Shown here: positions 23,762 through 33,342 of the stretch, in pieces | Numbering within the stretch: the stretch's first letter is position 1 | How the letters are laid out: each line of letters starts with the position of its first letter | NCBI GenBank assembly: GCA_026395405.1 | Contig: JAPLYU010000001.1 | Coordinates: 124,001-188,000, forward strand | Length of the DNA stretch: 64,000 nucleotides | Source of the DNA: Candidatus Saccharimonadota bacterium | Lineage (GTDB): Bacteria; Patescibacteriota; Saccharimonadia; Saccharimonadales; Saccharimonadaceae | Reading direction: 5' to 3' | The notes under the pieces: generated by a model | Told to the model about the DNA's origin: nothing | The model's database searches: none | Seen by the model: only the letters and a program-made list of their open reading frames with translations | Made by a program: the position numbers and the translations under genes

Positions 23762-25393
23762 ATGCGACGAACATTAAAAAGTACAGTAGCTCGGGCAAAT
23801 ATGAAATTACCCGTCAAATGGGCGGCAACTTTATTAGCTGGTTCAGCACTTCTTTCAAGTATTTTAGGATTACTTCGCGACCGTTTATTAAACGGACTTT
23901 ACTACAACACCTACCCGCAGGGGATTGACGCTTATACTGTTGCCTTTTTAATTCCGGATTTTATGTTTTTCATTCTGGTTTCGGGGGCGCTGAGCGTATC
24001 TTTTATCCCCGTTTTTAATAAACGCTTAGCCGATAATAATAAAAAATCAGCCTGGGAATTATCAACGAGCCTTTTAAACCTGATGGCAATAGTGACTCTT
24101 ATAACAAGTCTATTAATAATTATTTTTGCCGAACCGTTAGTCAGATATGTAGTCGGACCCGGTTTTGATGAGTCGACACGAGCCTTGTCGGTAAGTATGA
24201 TGCGGGTAATCGCGATTAATCCGTTCCTGTTTTCTATTGCCGCCGTTATTACCAGCATGCAACAAGCAGTCGGAAGATTCGTGTTCTTTGCTTTGGCGCC
24301 AACAGTTTACAATATCGGAATTATCATTGGCGCCCTGTTTTTCACAAACGGAATTAATATTTTTGGTTGGCAAGTCTTTGAGGGCGGGATAATGGGGGTA
24401 GCCCTGGGTGTGGCCTTGGGTTCCGTCATGCAACTTTTGATTAGCTGTATTGGTTTGTGGGGCATGGGCTTTGATTATCGTTTCAAGATTTTTTGGAAAA
24501 ACAAGGGATTTCGCAAGGTCTTGACCCTTATACCCCCCAGGTCGCTTAACCAGGGGATTAATTACGTGAATACGCTTGTCGAGACGAATCTGGCGTCGCG
24601 CATGGCTGCTGGGTCAATTCGCGCATACCAACAAGCATCCAACTTGGCCTATGTGCCGACCAGCTTGATTGGCGTGGCAATTAGTACGGCTGCATTCCCA
24701 AAAATGGCCGAGCGTTTGGGCCAAGGCAGACCGGATTTGTTCAAAAAAGAATTACAAGCCACACTCCGTGTCATTATTTGGTTATCACTGCCGGTAACGA
24801 TAATTGCTTTTTTCGGCCGAGGATATTTAATCAACTTCATAATTAACGGTGGCGATGTGCTGATGGCTGGAATATTAGGGATTCTGGCAATTTCAATATT
24901 ATTCAGTTCAATCTATCAAATTGCTGCTCGCAGCTTTTATGCACATCAGGATACGAAGACTCCACTTTACGTGGCATTCTTTACTATCGGGCTTAATATC
25001 GTTCTAGCTGTTTGGTTTACGTTCGGACTAAATATGGGGGTGTATGGACTCGCTTGGGCGGTATCAATCGTATCAATCGTACAAGTATTAATTTTAATGT
25101 TTATAATGTCCAGACGGATAAAAAATTTGTTTGACTATCCCTTTGTCCATGCAATAACGCGCATGGCCGGCGCAACCGGAATTATGGCGGTGATTTCGTA
25201 TGTTAGTTTTTCGGCGTTCCCGCTGCAGGCAACCGACCAAAGTTTTTTGGGCAGTTTTCCTAGATTCTTTTTGATAGTAGGTGTTAATTTAACGGCTTAT
25301 ATATTGATTAGTTGGTTATTCAAGCTGAGAGAAGCTAAGCCAATTGTTTCTAAAACCCGTAACTTTTTATTTGGTGGTCTTGGGAAAGTATGA
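23762..25393 (+). CDS. murJ: Lipid II flippase MurJ (MviN)
   Basis: 543 residues with about 14 TM helices of the MOP/MviN fold. Family signs are the N-terminal GLLRDRLL segment, PDFMFFILVSGALSVSFIPVF, and YQQASNLAYVPTSLIGVAISTAAFP in the second half. MurJ flips undecaprenyl-linked peptidoglycan precursors across the membrane. ATG at 23762 follows ftsH by 19 nt; an internal ATG (MKLPVKW) is an alternative start. Its stop overlaps the lepA start as ATGA, indicating translational coupling. Confidence 0.92.
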   Translation: MRRTLKSTVARANMKLPVKWAATLLAGSALLSSILGLLRDRLLNGLYYNTYPQGIDAYTVAFLIPDFMFFILVSGALSVSFIPVFNKRLADNNKKSAWELSTSLLNLMAIVTLITSLLIIIFAEPLVRYVVGPGFDESTRALSVSMMRVIAINPFLFSIAAVITSMQQAVGRFVFFALAPTVYNIGIIIGALFFTNGINIFGWQVFEGGIMGVALGVALGSVMQLLISCIGLWGMGFDYRFKIFWKNKGFRKVLTLIPPRSLNQGINYVNTLVETNLASRMAAGSIRAYQQASNLAYVPTSLIGVAISTAAFPKMAERLGQGRPDLFKKELQATLRVIIWLSLPVTIIAFFGRGYLINFIINGGDVLMAGILGILAISILFSSIYQIAARSFYAHQDTKTPLYVAFFTIGLNIVLAVWFTFGLNMGVYGLAWAVSIVSIVQVLILMFIMSRRIKNLFDYPFVHAITRMAGATGIMAVISYVSFSAFPLQATDQSFLGSFPRFFLIVGVNLTAYILISWLFKLREAKPIVSKTRNFLFGGLGKV

Positions 25394-27168
25394 GTTTAGC
25401 TAAAATTCGAAATTTTTGTATTATCGCCCATATCGATCACGGTAAATCGACTCTGGCTGACAGAATGCTAGAACAGACAGGCACGGTACTGCAACGCGAT
25501 ATGAAATCGCAACTGCTGGACAGTATGGATTTAGAGCGCGAAAAAGGTATAACGATTAAACTTGCGCCGGTCCGAATGAAATACAAAGGCTATGATTTGA
25601 ATTTAATCGATACACCGGGGCATGTCGATTTCAGTTACGAAGTCAGTCGGTCACTGCAAGCCTGCGAAGGTGCAATTTTGGTAGTCGATGCCAGCCAGGG
25701 GATTCAAGCTCAAACTCTAGCTAACGTCTATTTAGCATTGAACCAAGATTTGAAAATTATTCCGGTTCTAAACAAGATTGACTTGCCGGCATCTGACGTA
25801 AAACGCGTTACGGCTGAAATAATCAATTTGTTAGCGTGTAGTGAATCAGAAATTTTAAAAATCAGTGCTAAAAGTGGCGAAGGAGTCGCCAGCGTACTTG
25901 ACGCAGTAATTGACCAGGTAAATCCGCCGGTTGGCGACGATAATGCTCCAACTAGGGCGCTAATCTTTGATAGTTATTATGACGATTATCGCGGTGTGAT
26001 TTTATACGTCCGAATTGTTGACGGTGCGATAAAAAAAGGCGACACGATTCAAATGATTGCGACCGGAGCCAGTGGAATTGCGCTGGAGGTCGGAGCCTTG
26101 CAGCCAGCCATGAAACCGGGTTCGGATTTGGCAACTGGTGAGATTGGCTATGTCGTAACAAATTTGCGTACAACCCGCGAAGCTAGAGTCGGTGACACGG
26201 TGACCACTAAACGGTCTTATACAAAATCGCAGTTGCCGGGCTATAAACTAGTAAAACCGTTCGTTTACGCCGGTTTTTTCCCTGTCAGTAACGACGACTA
26301 CCAGAATTTAAAAGATGCGATTGAAAAACTAAGTTTAAGTGATTCGGCTCTTCAATTCGAGCCCGAAAACTCACCGGTGTTGGGATTTGGCGTCAGAATT
26401 GGTTTTTTGGGACTTCTACATATGGACATTATCCGCGAACGCTTAGAGCGCGAATATAATTTGGATTTAATTGTTACTAATCCATCAACAGATTATCAAG
26501 TGGTCTTGTCCAGCGGTGAGGTGATTGATATCAAAAGCGCCAGTGACTTGCCCGACGTCAGCCGAATTTCGGAAATTCGTGAACCATGGATAAAAGGTGA
26601 AATTGTCATTCCTCAAACCTATATCGGTGCGGTTTTACAACTGGTTATTGGCAAACGCGGCATCCAAAATAACCTCAGTTATATGGACGAAAGGGCGATT
26701 ATTAGTTTCAGTGCGCCTCTTGCAAACCTGTTAACGGATTTTTATGACCAACTAAAATCAATTACTAGTGGCTATGGAACGTTTAACTATGAACTTGATG
26801 ATTATAAAACCGAGGATTTAGTACGGGTTGATTTTTATGTGGCCGGTAATATTGTCGATGCCTTAAGTGTTATGGCGCATCGTTCTGAGGCCCAGAGGCT
26901 GGGCAGGGTAATTGTCGATAAATTAAAAGAAGTTATACCAAGGCAAAATTTCCAAGTTGCTCTGCAGGCGGCAATTGGCGGCAAGTTTATTGCTCGGGCA
27001 GATTTGTCAGCTTATCGCAAAGACGTCACAACTGGGTTGTATGGCGGTGACGTGTCGCGTAAAAAAAAGGTCCTTGCCAAACAAGCCAAAGGCAAAAAGC
27101 GCATGAAGCGCTTTGGTAAAGTCGATATTCCTTCCGAAGCTTTTACTGTTATGCTTAGGCGTGACTGA
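25390..27168 (+). CDS. lepA: Elongation factor 4 (LepA)
   Basis: 592 residues, full length for LepA. The GTPase domain begins with the P-loop AHIDHGKST, then DTPGHVDF and NKIDLP; EF4-specific C-terminal sequence includes LSYMDERA and the basic end KKKVLAKQAKGKKRMKRFG. LepA is a ribosome-associated GTPase that assists ribosome function or assembly under stress. Start overlaps murJ by 4 nt. The 3' end overlaps the convergent tatC by 14 nt. Confidence 0.97.
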   Translation: MSLAKIRNFCIIAHIDHGKSTLADRMLEQTGTVLQRDMKSQLLDSMDLEREKGITIKLAPVRMKYKGYDLNLIDTPGHVDFSYEVSRSLQACEGAILVVDASQGIQAQTLANVYLALNQDLKIIPVLNKIDLPASDVKRVTAEIINLLACSESEILKISAKSGEGVASVLDAVIDQVNPPVGDDNAPTRALIFDSYYDDYRGVILYVRIVDGAIKKGDTIQMIATGASGIALEVGALQPAMKPGSDLATGEIGYVVTNLRTTREARVGDTVTTKRSYTKSQLPGYKLVKPFVYAGFFPVSNDDYQNLKDAIEKLSLSDSALQFEPENSPVLGFGVRIGFLGLLHMDIIRERLEREYNLDLIVTNPSTDYQVVLSSGEVIDIKSASDLPDVSRISEIREPWIKGEIVIPQTYIGAVLQLVIGKRGIQNNLSYMDERAIISFSAPLANLLTDFYDQLKSITSGYGTFNYELDDYKTEDLVRVDFYVAGNIVDALSVMAHRSEAQRLGRVIVDKLKEVIPRQNFQVALQAAIGGKFIARADLSAYRKDVTTGLYGGDVSRKKKVLAKQAKGKKRMKRFGKVDIPSEAFTVMLRRD

Positions 27169-28219
27169 CGTTCGGTTTTCTAATAATATCTGAAAATACG
27201 TTAACTTGTTTGCTAAACTGCTGCTGCCGGGCTTTTCGTTCCAACACCCAGGCTGGGATAGCAACTTCTGTGCGCTTTGGCTGGGTGGCTGGTTTCTTGA
27301 AGTCCATAGTTGGGTTGTTAACAATTGGGGCGGTTCTTTGAACTCGTACAGGTATCGGAGCAGGTTTTTCCAAATTCGATAGCTCTTCCAGCATACTTTC
27401 GTACAGTAAATCATCGACTGTCATCTGAGGTAATGATGCCATGGCAGGTTTTGCGACAACGGCATGGATAGCCTTTTTCTCTTTGCGTCTTTCTCTGGCG
27501 TGCTGCATGACGACACCGACAACTGATAAATAATAAAGTCCAATAATCGGCAAAGCAATCAACAAGCTAGTCAGCACGTCATAGGTGAATGGTTGGATAA
27601 TAGTCAAAATAATAGCGCCAATGACAACCCACTTACCTTTTTTAACCAGGTCGATTGGCTTAAGCGGTTTGATATGGTCAACAAAAATAATAAGAAGGGG
27701 GATTTGGAACACTAAAACGAACATGATAATCATATTTGTAATAAAACTAAGGTAGCTATCGGCAGATATCAATGCGTGTAATCCACTGACCTGAAATCCT
27801 TTAAAAAACTTTAGTGAACCGGGTAATATGATATAAAACGCAAAAGCTGCACCGGAAATTGCCAAAAAGGTTGAAACGGCAGTCGTTCCGAGAATCCGTT
27901 TCATTGACAAAGTTTTTTCGAAAGCCGGTTTAATAAACATAATAATGTTAAAGATAAGAATGGGGATTGCAATAATCAGCGCGCCTGTCAGGCAAATTTT
28001 CATCACAAAACTAAAGCTACCGGCTGGATTGCTGTAGTAAAGTGGTGCACCAAGAGGCGAACTGAGAAATGCCAAAATCGGTTCATAAAAAAAGAAGACC
28101 ACAGTACCGGCAATTCCCATAACCACAAGCGACACTAACAGACGCACCACTAATTCACGGATATGATCATTTACGGTTGTTGGCTTCTTTTCATTTGGAT
28201 TTTGAACTGATTGGCCCAC
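27155..28219 (-). CDS. tatC: Sec-independent translocase subunit TatC with C-terminal extension
   Basis: 354 residues against about 240-260 usual. The N-terminal ~240 residues have six TM helices and TatC features: NDHIRELVVRL at the start (cf. HLxELRxR), the GSFSFVMKICLTGALIIAIP segment, and the late DHIKP/QPFTYD region. TatC is the signal-peptide receptor for folded proteins bearing a twin-arginine signal. The extra ~110 residues are basic and proline-rich (ARERRKEKKAI, then VPVRVQRTAP) and cytoplasmic; their role is unknown. tatA lies 16 nt upstream. Confidence 0.92.
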   Translation of the reverse strand: MGQSVQNPNEKKPTTVNDHIRELVVRLLVSLVVMGIAGTVVFFFYEPILAFLSSPLGAPLYYSNPAGSFSFVMKICLTGALIIAIPILIFNIIMFIKPAFEKTLSMKRILGTTAVSTFLAISGAAFAFYIILPGSLKFFKGFQVSGLHALISADSYLSFITNMIIMFVLVFQIPLLIIFVDHIKPLKPIDLVKKGKWVVIGAIILTIIQPFTYDVLTSLLIALPIIGLYYLSVVGVVMQHARERRKEKKAIHAVVAKPAMASLPQMTVDDLLYESMLEELSNLEKPAPIPVRVQRTAPIVNNPTMDFKKPATQPKRTEVAIPAWVLERKARQQQFSKQVNVFSDIIRKPNVSHA

Positions 28220-28235
28220 TTCGCCACCTCGTTAA

Positions 28236-28415
28236 TTATTTTTTGGTTGTTTTTTTGGCTGGTGCTTTTGCTTCTGTGTCGTCGTCGCTAAAACCTTTTT
28301 TCAGTTCTTTGGCTGACTGACCGACTCCTCGGGCTAGTTCTGGAAGTTTTTTACCCCCAACAAACAGCATTGTTACTACTAAAGCCAGTAAAACGATAAG
28401 CTCGAATTTTCCCAT
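28236..28415 (-). CDS. tatA: Sec-independent translocase subunit TatA
   Basis: 59 residues: MGKFELIVLLALVVTMLFVG membrane helix, GGKKLPELARGVGQ amphipathic helix with the conserved F/L-G hinge, and an acidic-then-basic tail (DDDTEAKAPAKK). This is the canonical TatA/TatE layout, and the only Tat pore subunit seen in the window. GAGGGAG precedes the ATG, and tatC follows after 16 nt, giving a minimal tatAC operon. Confidence 0.93.
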   Translation of the reverse strand: MGKFELIVLLALVVTMLFVGGKKLPELARGVGQSAKELKKGFSDDDTEAKAPAKKTTKK

Positions 28416-28602
28416 AACTCCCTCTTTCTCCCTAATATTTCATATCTAAGTTTAAGGAATATCATCAGATTATGCAAGAGCGTTTTTGTTAATTTGCCCT
28501 AATCTTGGCACAAAGTGTTGAAAATTGTTTGATTTATCAACCATTTTAGCTTATGATTATTAGTGAAAAAGTGCAGTTGGAATACAGGGGAAAAATAGAG
28601 AC

Positions 28603-28809
28603 GTGACGAAAAAGAACATATTTCAAACCATCAAAAACAAAGAGATGGATCGAAAAGACTTCTTGAAATACAGCGGACTCACTTTGGCGGCCGTCGTTGG
28701 TCTAAAAGGGATTATTTCAATATTGTCGGCAGAAGAAAGCAGTAAAATTGTCAACAACTCGCACAAAGATTCAACCCATGGCTTTGGCAGCGGAAAGTAC
28801 GGGGTGTAG
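28603..28809 (+). CDS. Small protein with Tat-type signal peptide
   Basis: 68 residues from GTG 28603, or 54 from ATG 28645. The segment MDRKDFLKYSGLTLAAVVGL fits a twin-arginine signal with R-K in place of R-R (DRKxFLK), followed by a hydrophobic stretch. The mature part is only about 30 residues, polar, ending HGFGSGKYGV. It lies immediately after the divergent tatAC operon and ends in tandem stops TAG TAA, directly followed in the same frame by the tail-fibre-like gene at 28813. It could be a surface peptide, or a Tat carrier for a signal-less partner; the latter is inference. Confidence 0.7.
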   Translation: MTKKNIFQTIKNKEMDRKDFLKYSGLTLAAVVGLKGIISILSAEESSKIVNNSHKDSTHGFGSGKYGV

Positions 28810-28812
28810 TAA

Positions 28813-30699
28813 GTGGTACAACAACGACTTCCAGCAGTTAACGGTGATGATGGCGTCTGGGGTGATATTCTTAACCAATTCCTAGAAACCGAACACTATA
28901 ACACCGGTGCAGACAATGCAGCCAATGGCGGTCACAAGACGATAACGCTTCGACCTGGTACTGTTGCTGCAAATACAGCACCTATCAAACTGGCGTCGGG
29001 CCCATTAATGACAACGCCGGAAACTGGTGCGATTGAATTTTTAGACGATAAATTGTATTTTACGCAAACTACAAGTGCAGTTCGCAAAGTCATTGCAGCT
29101 TATGATGACGCTTCTGGGGATGAGGGTGATATTTATTACCGAAATTCCTCGGGTACCTTCCTCCGTCTGCCAATAGGCGCAGCCGGCGAAGTACTCCAGG
29201 TTACCAGCAATAAACCTGATTGGGGTGGCGTACCTGCTGCCGGGACTGACGGTCTGGTCCAGTACAGTAAGTCGAGTGTAATGGGCTCTACTGCTAACTT
29301 CACATACGATGAGGCTCATTCAAGGGTAACTATTGGTGAATCCCCAGCTGTTTTACCAAATAATCCACTAGCATTAGTGGGTGACGTTGACAATTATTTA
29401 CAGGTTAACTTACAAAATAAAAATACTGGCGGCAATGTATCTGCGGACTATATCATTACTGCTAATAACGGCGATGATACTCAAAATTATGCTGACTTTG
29501 GATTAAATGGGTCTGGGTATAACAACACGACATGGGAGGCTGTTGGGCCAAATGACGGGTATCTGGAAGTCGACGGTGGCAATCTGGTAATCGGTTCAAT
29601 GACGCCATCCAAAAAAGTCAAGTTTTTCATTGCAGGTACCAACCACGAATCACATCCGGCCGATATTGTTGCAGAAATTAGCAGTAGTGGCATAAACCTA
29701 CCTGCTGGCAAGAAATATTATGTCAATGGTGCCGAGTTGATAGCCGGTGGTTCCAGTACAGCCTCGAATATTGGGACGTCTGGGGTCGGAGTATTCAAAA
29801 ATAAAGTCGGGCTGGATTTCAAATTTAAAAAATTAGTTGCCGATTCAGCAAAGATAACCATTACAGATAACACAGTTGATGACACAGTTGGTATCAATTT
29901 GGGTACAGTTGCTTTGGCTGATTTGACAACTGATTCGACTCACAGACTGGTGACCGATGCTCAGCTTACGGTTATAGGTAATACTTCGAATACTAATACA
30001 GGGGACCAAGTCGCGGATGGTACAACAATAACAGGCGCAGGCACAGTCGGAAGTCCATTTGTAGCCAGTGCACAAAGTGATCAAAGCCTAAAAACGACCG
30101 ATTCACCGTCGTTCGCGAATCTATCCCTTACCGGTTTATCAACCAGCCAACTGGTTATTGATTCCAATTCAGTTAAAACAGCAATCCAGGAAATAGATGC
30201 CAACACTCAATGTTATACAGGCGGTGTAGTAATTTCACCATCGTTTGCAGACAACGGCAATGGTTCGGTAACGTTGGGCAGCGGTACCTATAACCTTTAT
30301 AACAATTCATCCGGTACCGGCGTCATCAAGCAATATGTTATCTCTGGTAATACGTTTACCCTTACTGATAATTCTGAAAATTACATCTATGCCAATTATA
30401 ATTCCGGCACGCCGATATTATCAGTAACTACCAGCATAAATACACTTACCCACACAAATACGCAAACTTTATACACAATCTACCGAGAGGGCACAGACCT
30501 GTTAATTTTGGACTGGGACCATGCTGCAAATGCGTTGCCAAACAGAAACAATCGCCGGAATATCGTAACTAATCGATTTGCGGTTCAAACTGCCCCAATA
30601 TTGAGCGAAGTTGCAACTAGGACAGTTTACAGTTACCAGCGGTACCGTTTGGTTTGGGGTTACCAGCCAAGCACTCAGCACGTATACTTCGGCGACTGA
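28813..30699 (+). CDS. Tail-fibre-like surface protein, N-terminal part of a frameshifted gene
   Basis: 628 residues from GTG, with no signal peptide. The start QQRLPAVNGDDGVWGDILNQF and internal blocks (LRLPIGAAGEVLQVTS, YIITANNGDDTQNYADFGLN) resemble phage tail-fibre or receptor-binding proteins with beta-helical repeats. The same block type (HIATNDIGDDTNHFIDMGIN) appears in the next ORF. In the last ~30 residues the sequence loses its character, while the +1 frame takes it up from about 30605, so the two ORFs are probably one gene of about 1040 codons interrupted by a single-base indel. It follows the Tat-signal gene in the same frame after two stops. No other phage genes are present. Confidence 0.65.
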   Translation: MVQQRLPAVNGDDGVWGDILNQFLETEHYNTGADNAANGGHKTITLRPGTVAANTAPIKLASGPLMTTPETGAIEFLDDKLYFTQTTSAVRKVIAAYDDASGDEGDIYYRNSSGTFLRLPIGAAGEVLQVTSNKPDWGGVPAAGTDGLVQYSKSSVMGSTANFTYDEAHSRVTIGESPAVLPNNPLALVGDVDNYLQVNLQNKNTGGNVSADYIITANNGDDTQNYADFGLNGSGYNNTTWEAVGPNDGYLEVDGGNLVIGSMTPSKKVKFFIAGTNHESHPADIVAEISSSGINLPAGKKYYVNGAELIAGGSSTASNIGTSGVGVFKNKVGLDFKFKKLVADSAKITITDNTVDDTVGINLGTVALADLTTDSTHRLVTDAQLTVIGNTSNTNTGDQVADGTTITGAGTVGSPFVASAQSDQSLKTTDSPSFANLSLTGLSTSQLVIDSNSVKTAIQEIDANTQCYTGGVVISPSFADNGNGSVTLGSGTYNLYNNSSGTGVIKQYVISGNTFTLTDNSENYIYANYNSGTPILSVTTSINTLTHTNTQTLYTIYREGTDLLILDWDHAANALPNRNNRRNIVTNRFAVQTAPILSEVATRTVYSYQRYRLVWGYQPSTQHVYFGD

Positions 30700-31945
30700 C
30701 GAATTATATTATTTGCGTCACGTTTCAGGTACCTGGACCAAATCATTGGTTACACAATACGACAACACTCATTATGATGACGGAACTAATGCCCAGACTT
30801 TGACCGGTGGTAATTATGCAGCCCTATTCTTTTATCGAGAGGTGTCAAACGATAAAACAGTGTTCATGGTTTTGGGCGGCGGGGATTACAGCCTTGCACA
30901 GGCTCAGGCATCAACGCCTCCATCAGGGTTGCCGGCATATATCGGTAATCACACACTGCTAATCGGTCGTATGATTGTATTAAAAAGTGCGACTTCGGCT
31001 ACTCAAATAGACAGTGCGTTTACAACCGTTTTTGCATCCACTCCAGTATCAGATCACAACCAGTTGTCAAACCGTGACGTAATTGGGAATCATCAACGGT
31101 TGATCCCGGTCACGGATAGTGATGACGCAATCCAGATTACCAAGGCCGACGGGACGCCTGTATTTAATGTTGATACTGTTGATAGTTCTATTTATGTCTC
31201 GGGTGTCGGGACACCGCCAGCAGTTTTTGCGGACGCAAAGTTCAATGCCTGGGACACTACCAATAGTTGGGTCCAAAATAATATTCAGAATCTTAGTAAT
31301 GGCGCTACCGCCAGCGCAGACCATATTGCAACCAACGATATAGGTGACGATACAAATCACTTTATTGACATGGGAATTAACAGTAGTGGCTGGTCAAGCG
31401 CTGGGTGGACTATCAATGGCGCGAGTGACGGTTATATATATACTGCAGGCGGGAATACGGCGGTTGGAACGACCTCAAATTATGTAGATATATTTACGAA
31501 CGGCCTGTTGGCTGCAAATAGGGTTGCAAGGTTCAGCTCTACGGGCCTTTCGGTTACGGGAACAGTTGCGGGTAGTAATCTATCCGGCAGTAACACCGGT
31601 GACCAGACAAAGATTCAAAATTTGATTGGTGGTAACAACACAACTCAACTTGGTTCAATCCCATATCAATCCAATACTGACACGACCACACTATTAACCC
31701 CAAACACCACCATACAAAAGAAATTCCTGCGTCAAACCGGAACAGGTTCAAATGGTGCTGCACCAGCTTGGGACACGATTGTGGTCGGGGATATCCCAAA
31801 CATGACGGCAACAGCTACTGGTATGCCACCAACCACACCGAACGACACGGCAAAGTTCCTGCGTGGCGATGGCACCTGGGCAGCACCGGCTGCATCCGGA
31901 TTGAATCAACAACAAATAATGGCAATTAGTTCAATGAGAGTTTAA
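30605..31945 (+). CDS. Tail-fibre-like protein, C-terminal part (frame +1 of preceding ORF)
   Basis: About 445 residues. The frame opens just after a TGA at 30602; TTG 30611 is the first possible start but has no SD, and the sequence (GQFTVTSGTVWFGVTSQ) reads as the natural continuation of the upstream protein. It contains another fibre-type block near the middle, GSNLSGSNTGDQTK, and an end typical of tail fibres (AKFLRGDGTWAAPAA). Either a frameshifted gene, a sequencing error, or, less likely, a separate gene. Confidence 0.6.
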   Translation, partial: AKLQLGQFTVTSGTVWFGVTSQALSTYTSATDELYYLRHVSGTWTKSLVTQYDNTHYDDGTNAQTLTGGNYAALFFYREVSNDKTVFMVLGGGDYSLAQAQASTPPSGLPAYIGNHTLLIGRMIVLKSATSATQIDSAFTTVFASTPVSDHNQLSNRDVIGNHQRLIPVTDSDDAIQITKADGTPVFNVDTVDSSIYVSGVGTPPAVFADAKFNAWDTTNSWVQNNIQNLSNGATASADHIATNDIGDDTNHFIDMGINSSGWSSAGWTINGASDGYIYTAGGNTAVGTTSNYVDIFTNGLLAANRVARFSSTGLSVTGTVAGSNLSGSNTGDQTKIQNLIGGNNTTQLGSIPYQSNTDTTTLLTPNTTIQKKFLRQTGTGSNGAAPAWDTIVVGDIPNMTATATGMPPTTPNDTAKFLRGDGTWAAPAASGLNQQQIMAISSMRV

Positions 31946-31966
31946 TAGGATACAATAGGATTAGAT

Positions 31967-33316
31967 ATGATAATACTAAAAGCAACTACTGAAACACTTA
32001 GGATTACCACGGGAGCCGTAAGTAATATTGACTATTCAATATCATATGCCGATATAACGACTACTACCTTCGCGCCTTCGACCGCTGAGGGAAAGGTCAT
32101 TACAAATACTACGGTGCAAATTCTAGGGCCTCCAGCGGCTTCAACCCAGCGACAAGTAAAACTTATAACCATTTCAAACATCAATGCATCTACCGCATGT
32201 TCAGTCATGGTGGACAAATACGACACGGGCTCTACTACAAGTTGGAGGTTAAGTGCCACGACCACACTACTTGCTGGCGAGACGCTACAATATGTCGACA
32301 GCCAGGGTTGGACGTACTATTCAGCAACAGGGGCAATTAAAGGTGACCAAAAGGCTGGGGGTTCTGCTAATCAAGTACAGTATAATGCTGCTGGTGTTAT
32401 TGCCGGCGAGGCAGATTTTACATATGATCCGTCAACTAATGACCTTACGCTGAGTGGTGCCGATACCAACGTAATACTAACCGGCATTACAAACGAACCG
32501 GCCGCACCGTCTGCTGGTGCTCTGGTCCTTTATTCAAAATCTGTCGCTGGTAGGATGTTGCCGAAGTGGAAGGCTCCGAGTGGAGTTGATACTTCATTCC
32601 AAGCGAATTTAGGGTTTAATACTGTATATTTATGGACACCTGCAACCGGCGCAACAGCAATAGGTACAGGATTCGGCTGTACTTGGCCTTCTTGTACGAC
32701 AACGATAACACACCCGACAGTTGCTACTGGCATGGGCAACCAAATGAAAGTTATGCAATGTGCCAATACAGCAGTGGCCAACCAGATTGAGGGGTTGGTT
32801 GCCTCAACGGCAACCCTAGCCAACGTATGGCGAGGTAACGCCGCGGGGCAGGGCGGATTCTTTTTCCAATGCAGGTTTAGAATAATGGCATGGGCAGGTA
32901 CGAGCAGTAGGATATTTGTTGGCTTGGCTTCACTGACGACGGGGCTAGTAGCATCTGATATATATTCGGGTGATTTGTGTGGATTCGATCATATTACAAC
33001 GGATACTAATACTACAATGTCATTTGCGACCATGGACAATGTAACCAGAAACCGCGCAACATTTGTTGTACCAGCACTGGCAGCAGGTAATTCGTATGAT
33101 GCAACAATCTATTCGCCACCAGGCGGCTCGACAATTTATTATCGTCTGGTTGATTTACTGACGGGCAGTAATATTGTTGATTCCAGTACTACAACTAATT
33201 TACCAAGGTCAACAATATTTATGGGTCCACAGGCAACGATGAGCGGTGCGGCTAATGTTGGCGTAGGCACAACGGCAATTGGAATTAACAAGGTTTACGT
33301 AGAATGCGATATGTAG
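31967..33316 (+). CDS. Phage-structural-like surface protein, paralogue 1
   Basis: 449 residues, no signal peptide or TM helix. N-terminal beta domain (LRITTGAVSNIDYSISYAD), a fibre-like middle with NQVQYNAAGVIAGEADF, then GRMLPKWKAPSGVDTSFQ and a C-terminal domain with WRGNAAGQGGFFFQCRF and CGFDHITTD, ending YVECDM. Such C-terminal domains occur in phage tail or receptor-binding proteins. The next gene is a same-length paralogue. A TACAAT box lies 10 nt upstream of ATG. Likely a surface or attachment protein; the export route is unclear. Confidence 0.62.
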   Translation: MIILKATTETLRITTGAVSNIDYSISYADITTTTFAPSTAEGKVITNTTVQILGPPAASTQRQVKLITISNINASTACSVMVDKYDTGSTTSWRLSATTTLLAGETLQYVDSQGWTYYSATGAIKGDQKAGGSANQVQYNAAGVIAGEADFTYDPSTNDLTLSGADTNVILTGITNEPAAPSAGALVLYSKSVAGRMLPKWKAPSGVDTSFQANLGFNTVYLWTPATGATAIGTGFGCTWPSCTTTITHPTVATGMGNQMKVMQCANTAVANQIEGLVASTATLANVWRGNAAGQGGFFFQCRFRIMAWAGTSSRIFVGLASLTTGLVASDIYSGDLCGFDHITTDTNTTMSFATMDNVTRNRATFVVPALAAGNSYDATIYSPPGGSTIYYRLVDLLTGSNIVDSSTTTNLPRSTIFMGPQATMSGAANVGVGTTAIGINKVYVECDM

Positions 33317-33342
33317 GTCGCAGATAATATGGCAGATTTAGT

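Noticed and set aside
28807-28812. Stop-codon read-through joining the Tat-signal peptide to the fibre protein
   Set aside because: Two consecutive different stops (TAG TAA) make efficient read-through improbable; kept only as a minor alternative.
30601-30699. Programmed ribosomal frameshift
   Set aside because: No slippery heptamer or strong downstream pseudoknot is evident; an indel or sequence error explains the data more simply.
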